Both the position numbers and the translations under genes were made by a program. DNA of 20,686 nucleotides, from positions 1 through 20,686 of the forward strand of contig JBDGRJ010000056.1 of NCBI GenBank assembly GCA_042218115.1, written 5' to 3'. Positions 7,011 through 13,513 of the stretch are shown here, one piece after another (position 1 is the first letter of the stretch; each line of letters begins with the position of its first letter). The notes below the pieces were generated by a model, which was given only the letters and a program-made list of their open reading frames with translations, searched no databases and was not told the DNA's origin. Source of the DNA: JBDGRJ01 sp042218115 (GTDB taxonomy: Bacteria; Patescibacteriota; Patescibacteriia; Magasanikbacterales; UBA922).

Positions 7011-7032
7011 CAGGGGGTTATTTTACTATACT
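7004..7032 (+). promoter_or_regulatory. Promoter of the ftsW-murG unit, leaderless
   Basis: TTGTCA (7004-7009), 17 bp, then TATACT (7027-7032); each box matches consensus at five of six positions. The -10 ends 7 nt before the ATG at 7040. This decides the start of that gene in favour of 7040 over an upstream TTG at 6968. Confidence 0.8.
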
Positions 7033-7039
7033 TCTAAGT

Positions 7040-7402
7040 ATGAAAGAACAGCTATATCCACTAAAATTGTATCTAAAGGATTTGCCCAATAAGGTGATGT
7101 TTTCTTTGGGGCTAGTTATTAATATTCTGATCTGGGTCTGGTTGGCTTGGCATATTACCCCACAGGAAGAGCCGATTTTTCTTCATTATAATATACTCTT
7201 TGGTGTTGACCTGGTAGGGCAGTGGTGGAAAGTGTATGTACTTCCTTTCGTTGGGCTGCTTATTTTTTTAGTCAATGGCTTTATCGGATGGCTATCTTTT
7301 CACAAGGATAGATATATAGCTTATTTCTTAAATGCTACAGCTATAATCTGTCAGATTTTCATCTTTGTCAGCGCTTATTTGTTGGTATTTTTAAATATAT
7401 AA
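7040..7402 (+). CDS. Small conserved-type membrane protein upstream of ftsW
   Basis: I do not recognise this 120-residue protein. After a short polar N-terminus (MKEQLYPLKLYLKDLP) it has three hydrophobic spans, about residues 20-39, 65-86 and 94-117. A conserved-looking loop (ITPQEEPIFLHYNILFGVDLVGQWWK) lies between the first two. The frame is open upstream to a TTG at 6968, but that would place the start before the promoter -10 box, so ATG 7040 is chosen. It is one base away from ftsW (stop 7402, start 7404), so the two are almost certainly cotranscribed. A role linked to division or lipid-linked wall synthesis is inferred from position only. Confidence 0.75.
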   Translation: MKEQLYPLKLYLKDLPNKVMFSLGLVINILIWVWLAWHITPQEEPIFLHYNILFGVDLVGQWWKVYVLPFVGLLIFLVNGFIGWLSFHKDRYIAYFLNATAIICQIFIFVSAYLLVFLNI

Positions 7403-7403
7403 A

Positions 7404-8507
7404 ATGGAGAAGATAAGATCGGATTATGTATTTTTAAGTATTGTTTTAGCTTTGCTTGTATTTGGATTGATTATGTTAACTTCGGCTAGCACCCCGGTCG
7501 GACTCAGAGAGTTCAATGATAAGTATTTCTTTGTGAAAAGTCAGCTGCTGCTAGGTGTTCTCCCTGGAATTCTGTCTTTGTTGGTTTTTGTAAATTTAAA
7601 GTATAAATATTTAAAAAAACTAGCCTGGGTTATTTTTGCTGTAACTATAATTTCTCTAGTATTAGTATTTATACCCGGGATAGGAAGTTCATTAAATACC
7701 GGCTCCCAAAGTTGGATTGTCCTGGGTGGATACTCACTACAGCCGTCGGAGTTTGCTAAGTTGGGTTTGATAATATTCATGGCTTATTATTTATCTGAGT
7801 TAGGCGAGGAAATAGAGGAATTCAGTAGTGGTTTTTTGCCTGCCTTAATAGTGGGTATTTTGCCAGTGGCTTTAGTGGCTGTACAGCCGGACCTGGGTAC
7901 TACATCCATTTTGTTCGCGGTGCTTTTTGGGATGTTGTTTGTAGCCGGTGCAAAATGGTCACATATGGGTATCTTGCTGATTGCAGCCATCTCGGCTTTT
8001 GCCGTTATGATAGCTATCTCACCCTACAGAAGTGAAAGACTGACTACATTTTTACATCCGGAGCTGGACCCAAAGGGGTCTGGCTATCAGATAAATCAGT
8101 CTTTTTTAGCCTTAGGTTCGGGCGGTATTTTTGGTAGAGGACTGGGGAAATCCAGACAAAAATTTGAATATCTGCCCGAGGTTCATTCGGATAGCATTTT
8201 TGCGATAATAGGAGAGGAGACCGGGTTCGTTATTACCACACTAGTAGTTTTAGCTTTTTTGAGTTTATTCATCCGTGGATTTAAGGTAGCAAAAAAAGCA
8301 CCCGACAAGTTTGCCAGATTAACTGTAACTGGGATAATATTATGGTTGGCAGTACAGACATTTGTCAATATAGGAGCCATGGTGGGCCTGATGCCTTTGA
8401 CCGGTGTGCCCTTACCTTTCATAAGTCATGGCGGAACGGCCTTATTATCTGCTTTAACCGGGGTGGGTATAATTTTGAATATAAGTAAATATCAAAAACA
8501 AGCATGA
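7404..8507 (+). CDS. ftsW: SEDS peptidoglycan polymerase FtsW
   Basis: The 367-residue polytopic membrane protein belongs to the FtsW/RodA/SpoVE (SEDS) family, which polymerises lipid II into glycan strands. Visible family motifs are an early LTSAS after the first span, GSQSWIVLGGYSLQPSEFAKL (101-120), QPDLGT (161-166), YQINQSFLALGSGGIFGRGLGKSRQKFEYLPEVHSDSIFAIIGEETGF in the long extracytoplasmic loop, and GLMPLTGVPLPFISHGGTALLS near the end. About ten membrane spans are expected and the hydrophobicity fits. Assignment as FtsW rather than RodA rests on the adjacent murG, which overlaps by ATGA at 8504-8507. No partner transpeptidase (PBP2b/FtsI) is in the window. Transcription comes from the leaderless promoter upstream of the 7040 gene. 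Confidence 0.93.
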   Translation: MEKIRSDYVFLSIVLALLVFGLIMLTSASTPVGLREFNDKYFFVKSQLLLGVLPGILSLLVFVNLKYKYLKKLAWVIFAVTIISLVLVFIPGIGSSLNTGSQSWIVLGGYSLQPSEFAKLGLIIFMAYYLSELGEEIEEFSSGFLPALIVGILPVALVAVQPDLGTTSILFAVLFGMLFVAGAKWSHMGILLIAAISAFAVMIAISPYRSERLTTFLHPELDPKGSGYQINQSFLALGSGGIFGRGLGKSRQKFEYLPEVHSDSIFAIIGEETGFVITTLVVLAFLSLFIRGFKVAKKAPDKFARLTVTGIILWLAVQTFVNIGAMVGLMPLTGVPLPFISHGGTALLSALTGVGIILNISKYQKQA

Positions 8508-9541
8508 ACAAGATATTATTCTCCGGTGGCGGAACACTGGGCTCAACTACACCTTTGCTTGCGATTAGGGATAATCTCGGCTCTTCTGACTATGAGTTCA
8601 TATGGGTTGGCACCAGGTTCGGTCCGGAAGATACTCTAATAGAGAAAAAAAACATCAAATTTTATCCAGTTTTTTCTGGTAAGATCAGAAGATATTTGTC
8701 TGTTAAAAATTTGATTGACCCTTTTAAGATTCTGTTAGGACTATTTCAGTCGATATATATCCTGCTCAAAGAAAAACCGGATATATGTATCTCAGCTGGT
8801 GGTTTCGTGTCTGTGCCGGTCCACTTGTCTGCTTGGCTGTTAAATATCCCTACCTGGGTTCATCAACAGGACGTGAAGCCGGGTTTGTCTAATAAAATTA
8901 TGGCTAGATTTGCAGATAAGGTTACTGTGGCGCTTGAAGAGAGTAAAAATAATTTTCCTAACTCACCGGAATGTATCGGAAACCCTCTAAGAGAAGAGGT
9001 TTATCAGGGCAGAGAAGAAAAGGCTAAAAAGGTGTTTAATATAAAGTCAGACCGGCCTGTAATATTTGTCCTAGGCGGTGGAACCGGAGCAAAGGAGATA
9101 AATGAGTTAATAGTAAACTCTTTAGACAAACTTAATGATTTTGAAATTATTCATGTAGTGGGGCCAAAAAGAAACAGTAAGACAGCACGAAAAAAGGAGC
9201 ATCAGTATGATAACTATCATGTTTTTGAGTTCCTAGATGATGAAATGAAGCATGCTTATGCTCTGGCTGATGTTGTGATTTGCCGGGCGGGTTTTTCTAC
9301 ACTTACTGAGCTTGCTGCACTTGAGATACCTGCAATTTTAGTGCCGAAAGAGGGACATCAAAAAATGAATTCAAGAGCTTTTTCAGGACCTAAGAATTAT
9401 ATTGATTTCAAGCAAACAGAGGCTGAACTTTCAGATTTATTAGAAAAACTTATGGATGCTGAAGTGGAGAACGCTGACATATTAAATATCACTTCAGAGA
9501 AAAAAATAGACAAGATTATCAGAGAACTACTGGAGAACTAG
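8504..9541 (+). CDS. murG: UDP-GlcNAc:undecaprenyl-PP-MurNAc-pentapeptide GlcNAc transferase
   Basis: The 345-residue GT-B enzyme converts lipid I to lipid II at the inner face of the membrane. N-lobe features are the glycine loop FSGGGTLGSTTPLLAI (6-21), ISAGGFVSVPVHLSAWLLNIPTWVHQQDVKPGLSNK and CIGNPLREEV. C-lobe features are VLGGGTGAKEINELI, VICRAGFSTLTELAALEIPAILVP and GHQKMNSRAF, the UDP-GlcNAc site pattern of MurG. The canonical loop is GGTGGHxxP; here the second Gly is Leu12 and the conserved His is Ser14, so the residue thought to act as base is missing. The start overlaps the ftsW stop (ATGA), which implies coupling. The C-terminus ends in a charged helix, as is common. Confidence 0.92.
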   Translation: MNKILFSGGGTLGSTTPLLAIRDNLGSSDYEFIWVGTRFGPEDTLIEKKNIKFYPVFSGKIRRYLSVKNLIDPFKILLGLFQSIYILLKEKPDICISAGGFVSVPVHLSAWLLNIPTWVHQQDVKPGLSNKIMARFADKVTVALEESKNNFPNSPECIGNPLREEVYQGREEKAKKVFNIKSDRPVIFVLGGGTGAKEINELIVNSLDKLNDFEIIHVVGPKRNSKTARKKEHQYDNYHVFEFLDDEMKHAYALADVVICRAGFSTLTELAALEIPAILVPKEGHQKMNSRAFSGPKNYIDFKQTEAELSDLLEKLMDAEVENADILNITSEKKIDKIIRELLEN

Positions 9542-9556
9542 GTAAATGATTTATAT

Positions 9557-9582
9557 AAGAAAGAACTCATTCGTTATTTCTT
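9557..9582. terminator. Weak hairpin between convergent murG and PP2C genes
   Basis: The arms 9557-9566 and 9573-9582 pair at nine of ten positions around a 6-nt loop (TCATTC). The stem is AT-rich and neither side has a clean T run, so termination is possible but unproven. Confidence 0.3.
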
Positions 9583-9591
9583 ACTAGAGAA

Positions 9592-10617
9592 CTAATCTTT
9601 TTTAAGAACAATCAAGGACATGTTATCAGCATATTTTGCATATTTAGCTGGTATTTTCATCTCCTCACCCTCTTCATCAATTGTAGTTATTTCTTCTTTG
9701 CCCTCTTCATTTACCTTTTGTAATTTTTCTTTCATTTTTTGATAAATCTTATCCCTAAGCTCATCAGCAGACTGATCTGGGTTATTTTGGATTTCTTTAG
9801 CTATTTCCGATACTGTTACAGCTTCATTAATTATTCCATCTGAGCCTAAAATTACAAAGTCTCCTGATTCAACAGAGATTCGATCTAAATCTAGCTCATT
9901 TGTTTTTTGATGTAGACCACTGTCTTTTCGGCTATCGATTTCACCTAAAGTAGCGTTATTAGTTAGATTAAATTTATTTGAGGGTAAAAATTTATTTATA
10001 AATTCCCTGGTGATTAAATTTAATTTTTCATCATGTTTATTTTCATAGGCCATAGCTGCAACAGTTTGTATCTCACTAGCTGCTTTAATCTCTCCGTTTT
10101 CACTTATAATAGCGGATCTTGAATCACCTAAGTTTGCTATTTCTGCTGTATTGCTTTCCTTGTCTATCATAGTAGTTGTAACCACAGCCCCTGCCTCTTC
10201 TGAGGGGAATTCCTCCATTTCTTTTTGTACTTTTGAGAATACCTGATTTAAGCTAAAAATAGGGCCTTTTTCTGATTTTAATTCCTCTTTCAGTGTGTGG
10301 GTCAACTCCTCTGAAAACTCTCCGGCTTTTTCATGGCCGCCCATACCGTCTATAACTATCATGTATACATATCTTTTATCTTCAAATACGGCTAGACTGT
10401 CATGATTCTCTCTTTTTTCTTCATGGAACTCGGAGTACTTTGAGTGTTTTCCACCGTAGAAATTAAGTGCGGCTACTTCACCTATATCTGTATTAATCTT
10501 TTCTGTTACAGGCTCTTCTTGAGTACTGCACTTCATTTCCATATCTCTTGGTGGACCCCAGTTTTCATAACCTTCTTCATCTTTTTCTGGTTTAGGATAC
10601 TTATATTCGGGACTCAT
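9592..10617 (-). CDS. PP2C-family Ser/Thr protein phosphatase
   Basis: The 341-residue protein removes phosphate from Ser/Thr residues with two Mn or Mg ions. The PP2C motifs are in order: RENHDS (69-74), IDGMGGHEKAGEF (89-101) with the metal-binding Asp, AGAVVTTTMID (142-152), ANLGDSRSAII (161-171), FVILGSDGI (254-262) and ADNMSLIV (330-337) with the last metal Asp. An extra N-terminal tail of about 45 residues (acidic, Pro/Glu-rich) and a variable insert at 195-245 set it apart from minimal bacterial phosphatases. No transmembrane segment and no neighbouring Ser/Thr kinase are visible. The gene is alone on the minus strand with its own extended -10 promoter and a leader of about 19 nt. Three nt before its ATG is ATAACCATAAT, identical to the motif in front of rpmA. 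Confidence 0.92.
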   Translation of the reverse strand: MSPEYKYPKPEKDEEGYENWGPPRDMEMKCSTQEEPVTEKINTDIGEVAALNFYGGKHSKYSEFHEEKRENHDSLAVFEDKRYVYMIVIDGMGGHEKAGEFSEELTHTLKEELKSEKGPIFSLNQVFSKVQKEMEEFPSEEAGAVVTTTMIDKESNTAEIANLGDSRSAIISENGEIKAASEIQTVAAMAYENKHDEKLNLITREFINKFLPSNKFNLTNNATLGEIDSRKDSGLHQKTNELDLDRISVESGDFVILGSDGIINEAVTVSEIAKEIQNNPDQSADELRDKIYQKMKEKLQKVNEEGKEEITTIDEEGEEMKIPAKYAKYADNMSLIVLKKD

Positions 10618-10642
10618 AAAATTATGGTTATCTTATAGTTTT

Positions 10643-10651
10643 ATTATATCA
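10643..10651 (-). promoter_or_regulatory. Extended -10 promoter of the PP2C gene
   Basis: On the minus strand TGATATAAT (10643-10651) is a perfect extended -10. The predicted start near 10636 gives a leader of about 19 nt without Shine-Dalgarno. It overlaps no gene and lies just past the tRNA-Lys terminator. Confidence 0.7.
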
Positions 10652-10656
10652 GTGAA

Positions 10657-10681
10657 ATAAAAAAAGTCCACTGTACGTGGA
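10657..10681 (-). terminator. Intrinsic terminator of the tRNA-Lys transcript
   Basis: On the minus strand TCCAC-GTACA-GTGGA (10667-10681) is followed by C and a run of seven T, then ATTT. It ends the transcript that starts upstream of tRNA-Lys, giving a primary RNA of about 330 nt. Confidence 0.8.
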
Positions 10682-10716
10682 GTTAGTCATAAGTTTTTTG
10701 AAGAATTTATGATTGT

Positions 10717-10738
10717 GTTTGTGGCCCGGGTGGGAATC
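10717..10738. repeat. Copy 1 of a 22-bp direct repeat of the tRNA-Lys 3' end
   Basis: These 22 bases are identical to 10891-10912, which is the 3' acceptor strand and part of the T arm of tRNA-Lys plus five flanking bases. The homology stops at the T loop, so this is a fragment and not a second tRNA. Confidence 0.92.
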
Positions 10739-10890
10739 CCCTCCGATAAATCTCCTGACGGAGATTTTCTCCAGGCCGGCTCTCGCTGCGCTTGCCTTGC
10801 CTTCGGCAAACTCGCGCAAAGCTCCTAGCTTCGATTCCACCACGCAAGCAAAATTGTTTGCTTGCTCTGGCCACTACACTCACTGCGTTT
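10739..10890 (-). other. Hairpin-rich tract between tRNA-Lys 3' end copies; possible ncRNA or element remnant
   Basis: This stretch is richer in G+C than its surroundings and holds three perfect hairpins: 10748-10767 (8-bp stem, loop TGAC), 10797-10809 (5-bp stem, loop TTC) and 10844-10865 (9-bp stem, loop ATTG). A T-arm-like segment in inverted orientation (GATTCCACC, 10833-10841) echoes GGTGGGAATC of the flanking repeats. Short frames across it read into antisense tRNA and look like artefacts. It would be transcribed with tRNA-Lys on the minus strand, between the tRNA and the terminator. Whether it works as RNA, or is a decayed insertion or dispersed palindromic repeat, cannot be decided here. 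Confidence 0.55.
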
Positions 10891-10912
10891 GTTTGTGGCC
10901 CGGGTGGGAATC
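10891..10912. repeat. Copy 2 of the 22-bp direct repeat, inside the tRNA-Lys 3' end
   Basis: This is the intact tRNA-side copy of the repeat at 10717-10738. Start-to-start distance is 174 bp. Confidence 0.92.
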
Positions 10913-10968
10913 GAACCCACGACCTTCAGCTTAAAAGGCTGCTGCTCTACCGATTGAGCTACCAGGCC
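10896..10968 (-). tRNA. tRNA-Lys (anticodon TTT)
   Basis: The 73-nt gene folds as a full cloverleaf on the minus strand. The acceptor GGCCTGG pairs with CCGGGCC, the D arm contains GCTC...GAGC, the anticodon stem CAGCC/GGCTG flips to a CTTTTAA loop with anticodon TTT, and the T arm GTGGG-TTCGATT-CCCAC is followed by discriminator A. CCA is not encoded. It has its own strong promoter and is followed by the repeat and hairpin tract before termination. Confidence 0.96.
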
Positions 10969-10991
10969 GTTGTTTTATCTTAGCGCATGCT

Positions 10992-11020
10992 ATGATATAC
11001 TAATTTTGGCCCGTTGTCAA
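10992..11020 (-). promoter_or_regulatory. Promoter of tRNA-Lys
   Basis: On the minus strand a perfect TTGACA (11015-11020) lies 17 bp before TATCAT (10992-10997, five of six). The predicted start near 10985 is 17 nt before the mature tRNA. Its -35 overlaps that proposed for the divergent Nudix-like operon. Confidence 0.85.
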
Positions 11021-11042
11021 GGATTTAAACCATAAAAATTAT
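11014..11042 (+). promoter_or_regulatory. Candidate leaderless promoter of the Nudix-like/Mur ligase operon
   Basis: TTGTCA (11014-11019), 17 bp, then AATTAT (11037-11042, four of six), ending 7 nt before the ATG at 11050. The -10 is weak, but spacing and -35 copy the better-supported arrangement at 7004-7040. Confidence 0.45.
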
Positions 11043-11049
11043 AGCAAAA

Positions 11050-11601
11050 ATGAGCAATGACTCCAACCTGGTAAAAATTTATAACACGGATGGGGGGCTG
11101 GAGAAGTACATCCCCAGAGAGGACTTAAATTATCATGAGGATATTATTTATTCGGTGCATACACTAGTTTTTACTGAGGATGAACATGCAATCTTAGTAA
11201 AGATGCCGGCTATAGGGACGGTATATGCCGGCAAATTCGGCAGTGCCTTCGGATCTGAGCAACTGAAAGGAGAGGGTGATGAGGATACGATATATAGAAT
11301 AATGCGGGAAAAGCTAAACTTAGAGCAACTGCCGGAGCCGATTACTCAAGCCGAACCCAAGAAGGTAGTAGATAAATTTTTCTTTTCTGACGATGTTTTG
11401 ATCAATTTTTTCTCGGCCTACACTATTATATTAGACCAGCCACTACTGTCTTTGACTAACAATCCTAAAGATGAGTTTGTAGACTTTGATCTGGATACAT
11501 TAAAAAAGAAGATAGACAGAGAACCCGAGAAGTTTACTCCTACCTTTTTGGAGATCTGGAGGCGCGGCAAAGATAATATTCTTGAACAGCTCAATGGATA
11601 A
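11050..11601 (+). CDS. Degenerate Nudix-like protein, first of a tandem pair
   Basis: This 183-residue protein and the next gene product are clear paralogues (shared LVKIY/F-DxxG, a VHxxVF strand, GK(F/I)GS, L(N/D)LEQLP, DKFF and a C-terminal EIW/SVW helix). The central part, IIYSVHTLVFTEDEHAILVKMP followed by GKFGSAFGSEQLKGEGDEDTIYRIMREKLNL, follows the strand-loop-helix order of a Nudix hydrolase, most like the IPP-isomerase branch. The Nudix box REUxEExGU is broken: only R83 and E87 fit and two of the three helix glutamates are lost. It is likely inactive as a hydrolase and may bind a nucleotide or diphosphate. It overlaps the next gene by 8 nt and heads an operon that leads into a Mur ligase. 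The Nudix assignment is inference by eye. Confidence 0.6.
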   Translation: MSNDSNLVKIYNTDGGLEKYIPREDLNYHEDIIYSVHTLVFTEDEHAILVKMPAIGTVYAGKFGSAFGSEQLKGEGDEDTIYRIMREKLNLEQLPEPITQAEPKKVVDKFFFSDDVLINFFSAYTIILDQPLLSLTNNPKDEFVDFDLDTLKKKIDREPEKFTPTFLEIWRRGKDNILEQLNG

Positions 11602-12136
11602 AAAAGATACTCAATTAGTAAAAATATTCGACAAAAACGGTGATTTGAGGGGATATAAGCCGAGAGCTGAGATCAACAAGACCAAAGATATCGTATCGAC
11701 TATTCATGTCTTCGTAATAAAGGATGATAAATTGATACTATCTAAAATTCCAGCCAATGGCCATGTTTTTACCGGCAAGATTGGATCTACATTTGCTACT
11801 ATGGAGAGAAAGGGGGATGAAGATGAGATCGTTTCTGTACAACGAGCGATAAAGGATGATCTTGATCTGGAGCAGCTACCGGATGGTATTTCCACACCTA
11901 GAATAATATGCGATAAATTCTTCTACGAAGGGGGGAAGCTAACTCGTTTTTTCAAGGGCTATTATATTGAGACCACCAAACCACTAGTTTCAGCTGGTTC
12001 TAGCTGTAATATTGAGTTGGTGTGTTTTCAGGTAGAACAAATAACAGATAAGATCGAGAATAAACCCGATCTGTTTGCCCCCAGCTTATTATCTGTCTGG
12101 GAACATATGAATACTGATTTTATAACACAACCATGA
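11594..12136 (+). CDS. Degenerate Nudix-like protein, second of a tandem pair
   Basis: The 180-residue paralogue of the preceding protein has the same domain order. In the Nudix box position it reads RAIKDDLDL (84-92), so the two key acidic residues are Asp88 and Asp89 instead of Glu, and the first Glu is Ala85. This copy could still bind metal better than its partner. The ATG at 11594 is chosen over a TTG at 11582 because it aligns with the start of the first paralogue and leaves an 8-nt overlap with that gene. Its TGA overlaps the ATG of the Mur ligase gene (ATGA at 12133-12136), so all three are likely translated as a coupled unit. Function unknown; a role near wall precursor synthesis is suggested by context alone. 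Confidence 0.6.
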   Translation: MDKKDTQLVKIFDKNGDLRGYKPRAEINKTKDIVSTIHVFVIKDDKLILSKIPANGHVFTGKIGSTFATMERKGDEDEIVSVQRAIKDDLDLEQLPDGISTPRIICDKFFYEGGKLTRFFKGYYIETTKPLVSAGSSCNIELVCFQVEQITDKIENKPDLFAPSLLSVWEHMNTDFITQP

Positions 12137-13509
12137 AAAGAATAATAAAACAAATCACACCCGGTTTTATCATAAATGCATGGCATTATTTAAATGCATG
12201 GTATGGTGCGGTTCGTTTTGACCACCCCTCGGAAGAGCTAATGGTAATCGGTGTTACCGGGACCAGTGGTAAATCCTCGACTATACATTTTTTGCGTCAG
12301 GTTCTTGAATCTCTGGGTTTCGTCGTGGGGTCACTGTCTACGGCTGATTTTTACATTGATGGAGAAGTAAAGCTAAATGACAGAAAGATGACTATGCTCG
12401 GTAAAGGGCAGATTCATAAATATTTGCGAGATATGAGGACTAAAGGTTGTGATATTGCAATTTTAGAGACCACCTCAGAAGGTGCACTTCAGCATAGGCA
12501 TAAGTTTATAAATTATGACTACGTAGTATTTACCAATCTTTACCCCGAACACATAGAAGCACACGGAAGCTTTGAAAACTACAAAAATTGCAAGCTGGAC
12601 ATATTACGTTACGTAAGTAAGTGTAAGCATAAATACAAGGCTGAATCCAAAGATGGTTGGAGCTTTTATCCCAATGATATCTCCGGTAAGGATACTGAAA
12701 AAATAGAAAAGACCTGCTTTTTAAATGGCAACAACGAGCATATGCCGGATGCGGCTGAGATTGACTTTGACCAGATTTATGTTTTTGCGCGCAATGATCA
12801 GCAGTTATTTTTAAACCAAGAGGACGAAGAAGTAGACCGAGCTTTTATTAGTAAAGACAATGAGATGACAAAAGAGGGTTTAAGCTTCAACTTAGATGGC
12901 CGGAGCTACCAGACAAAAATCTTGGGCAAACATAATATTTGGAATATTCTAGCTTCGATTGCAGTGGCTAACAAGATCAAGCCCGAAGCTGAACTTGAGC
13001 AAGCAGTACAAAAGCTGAGCTCACCTCCTGGAAGGTTGGAGTTTATCCCCGAAGCAGAAAAGCACGGGTTTCAGGTAATAGTAGACTATGCCTTTGAACC
13101 AAAGGCGTTAAGAGCACTTTATGAGACTGTAGAAATATTAGATGCAGATAAAATAATACATGTCTGCGGTTCGGCCGGAGGCGGTAGAGATAAATCTAGG
13201 CGGGGCCCTATAGGCAGAATCGCCGCCCAAAATGCTGATGAGGTGATCGTCACCAATGAGGACCCATACTATGAGGATCCGCAGAAAATAATTGACCAGG
13301 TGGCAGCCGGGGCAGAAGAGAGCGGAGAGATCAAAGATGAGCATATACACAAGATCCTTGATCGTGAAGAGGCGATAAAGCGGGCTGTAGAGATGGCTGA
13401 AGACAACGATTTAGTTTTGATTACCGGCAAAGGTTCCGAACAAGGAATAATGCAGGACGGAGAGATGATTCCCTGGGATGACAGAGAGATAGTAAGAGAC
13501 AAATTATAA
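12133..13509 (+). CDS. MurE-like Mur ligase (UDP-MurNAc-tripeptide synthetase family)
   Basis: The 458-residue ATP-dependent amide ligase of the Mur family is most like MurE, which adds the third amino acid of the peptidoglycan stem. The N-terminal UDP-binding domain is shortened to about 35 residues. The central ATPase domain has GVTGTSGKSS (40-49), ETTSEGALQHR (112-122) and VFTNLYPEHIEAHGSFENY (132-150). The C-terminal domain has SPPGRLEFIP (297-306), VIVDYAFEPKALRAL (315-329), GSAGGGRDKSRRGPIGRIAA (346-365) and LITGKGSEQGIM (429-440). The MurE substrate motif DNPR is replaced by E376-D377-P378-Y379, and GKGHE reads GKGSE. The third residue of the stem therefore cannot be read from the motif. 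It is translationally coupled to the upstream Nudix-like pair. Confidence 0.85.
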   Translation: MKRIIKQITPGFIINAWHYLNAWYGAVRFDHPSEELMVIGVTGTSGKSSTIHFLRQVLESLGFVVGSLSTADFYIDGEVKLNDRKMTMLGKGQIHKYLRDMRTKGCDIAILETTSEGALQHRHKFINYDYVVFTNLYPEHIEAHGSFENYKNCKLDILRYVSKCKHKYKAESKDGWSFYPNDISGKDTEKIEKTCFLNGNNEHMPDAAEIDFDQIYVFARNDQQLFLNQEDEEVDRAFISKDNEMTKEGLSFNLDGRSYQTKILGKHNIWNILASIAVANKIKPEAELEQAVQKLSSPPGRLEFIPEAEKHGFQVIVDYAFEPKALRALYETVEILDADKIIHVCGSAGGGRDKSRRGPIGRIAAQNADEVIVTNEDPYYEDPQKIIDQVAAGAEESGEIKDEHIHKILDREEAIKRAVEMAEDNDLVLITGKGSEQGIMQDGEMIPWDDREIVRDKL

Positions 13510-13513
13510 TGTA

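Noticed and set aside
6968..7039. N-terminal extension from a TTG at 6968 for the membrane gene upstream of ftsW
   Set aside because: It would place the start before the promoter's -35 and -10 boxes (7004-7032), and would overlap the rpmA promoter. The ATG at 7040 fits the leaderless start.
10649..10983. Short open frames on both strands across the tRNA-Lys region (for example a 64-residue minus frame at 10649-10843 and plus frames from 10713 and 10792)
   Set aside because: They read through the tRNA gene in antisense and through the hairpin tract, giving peptides such as GGNRTHDLQLKR that are a known artefact of translated tRNA genes. No start signal supports them.
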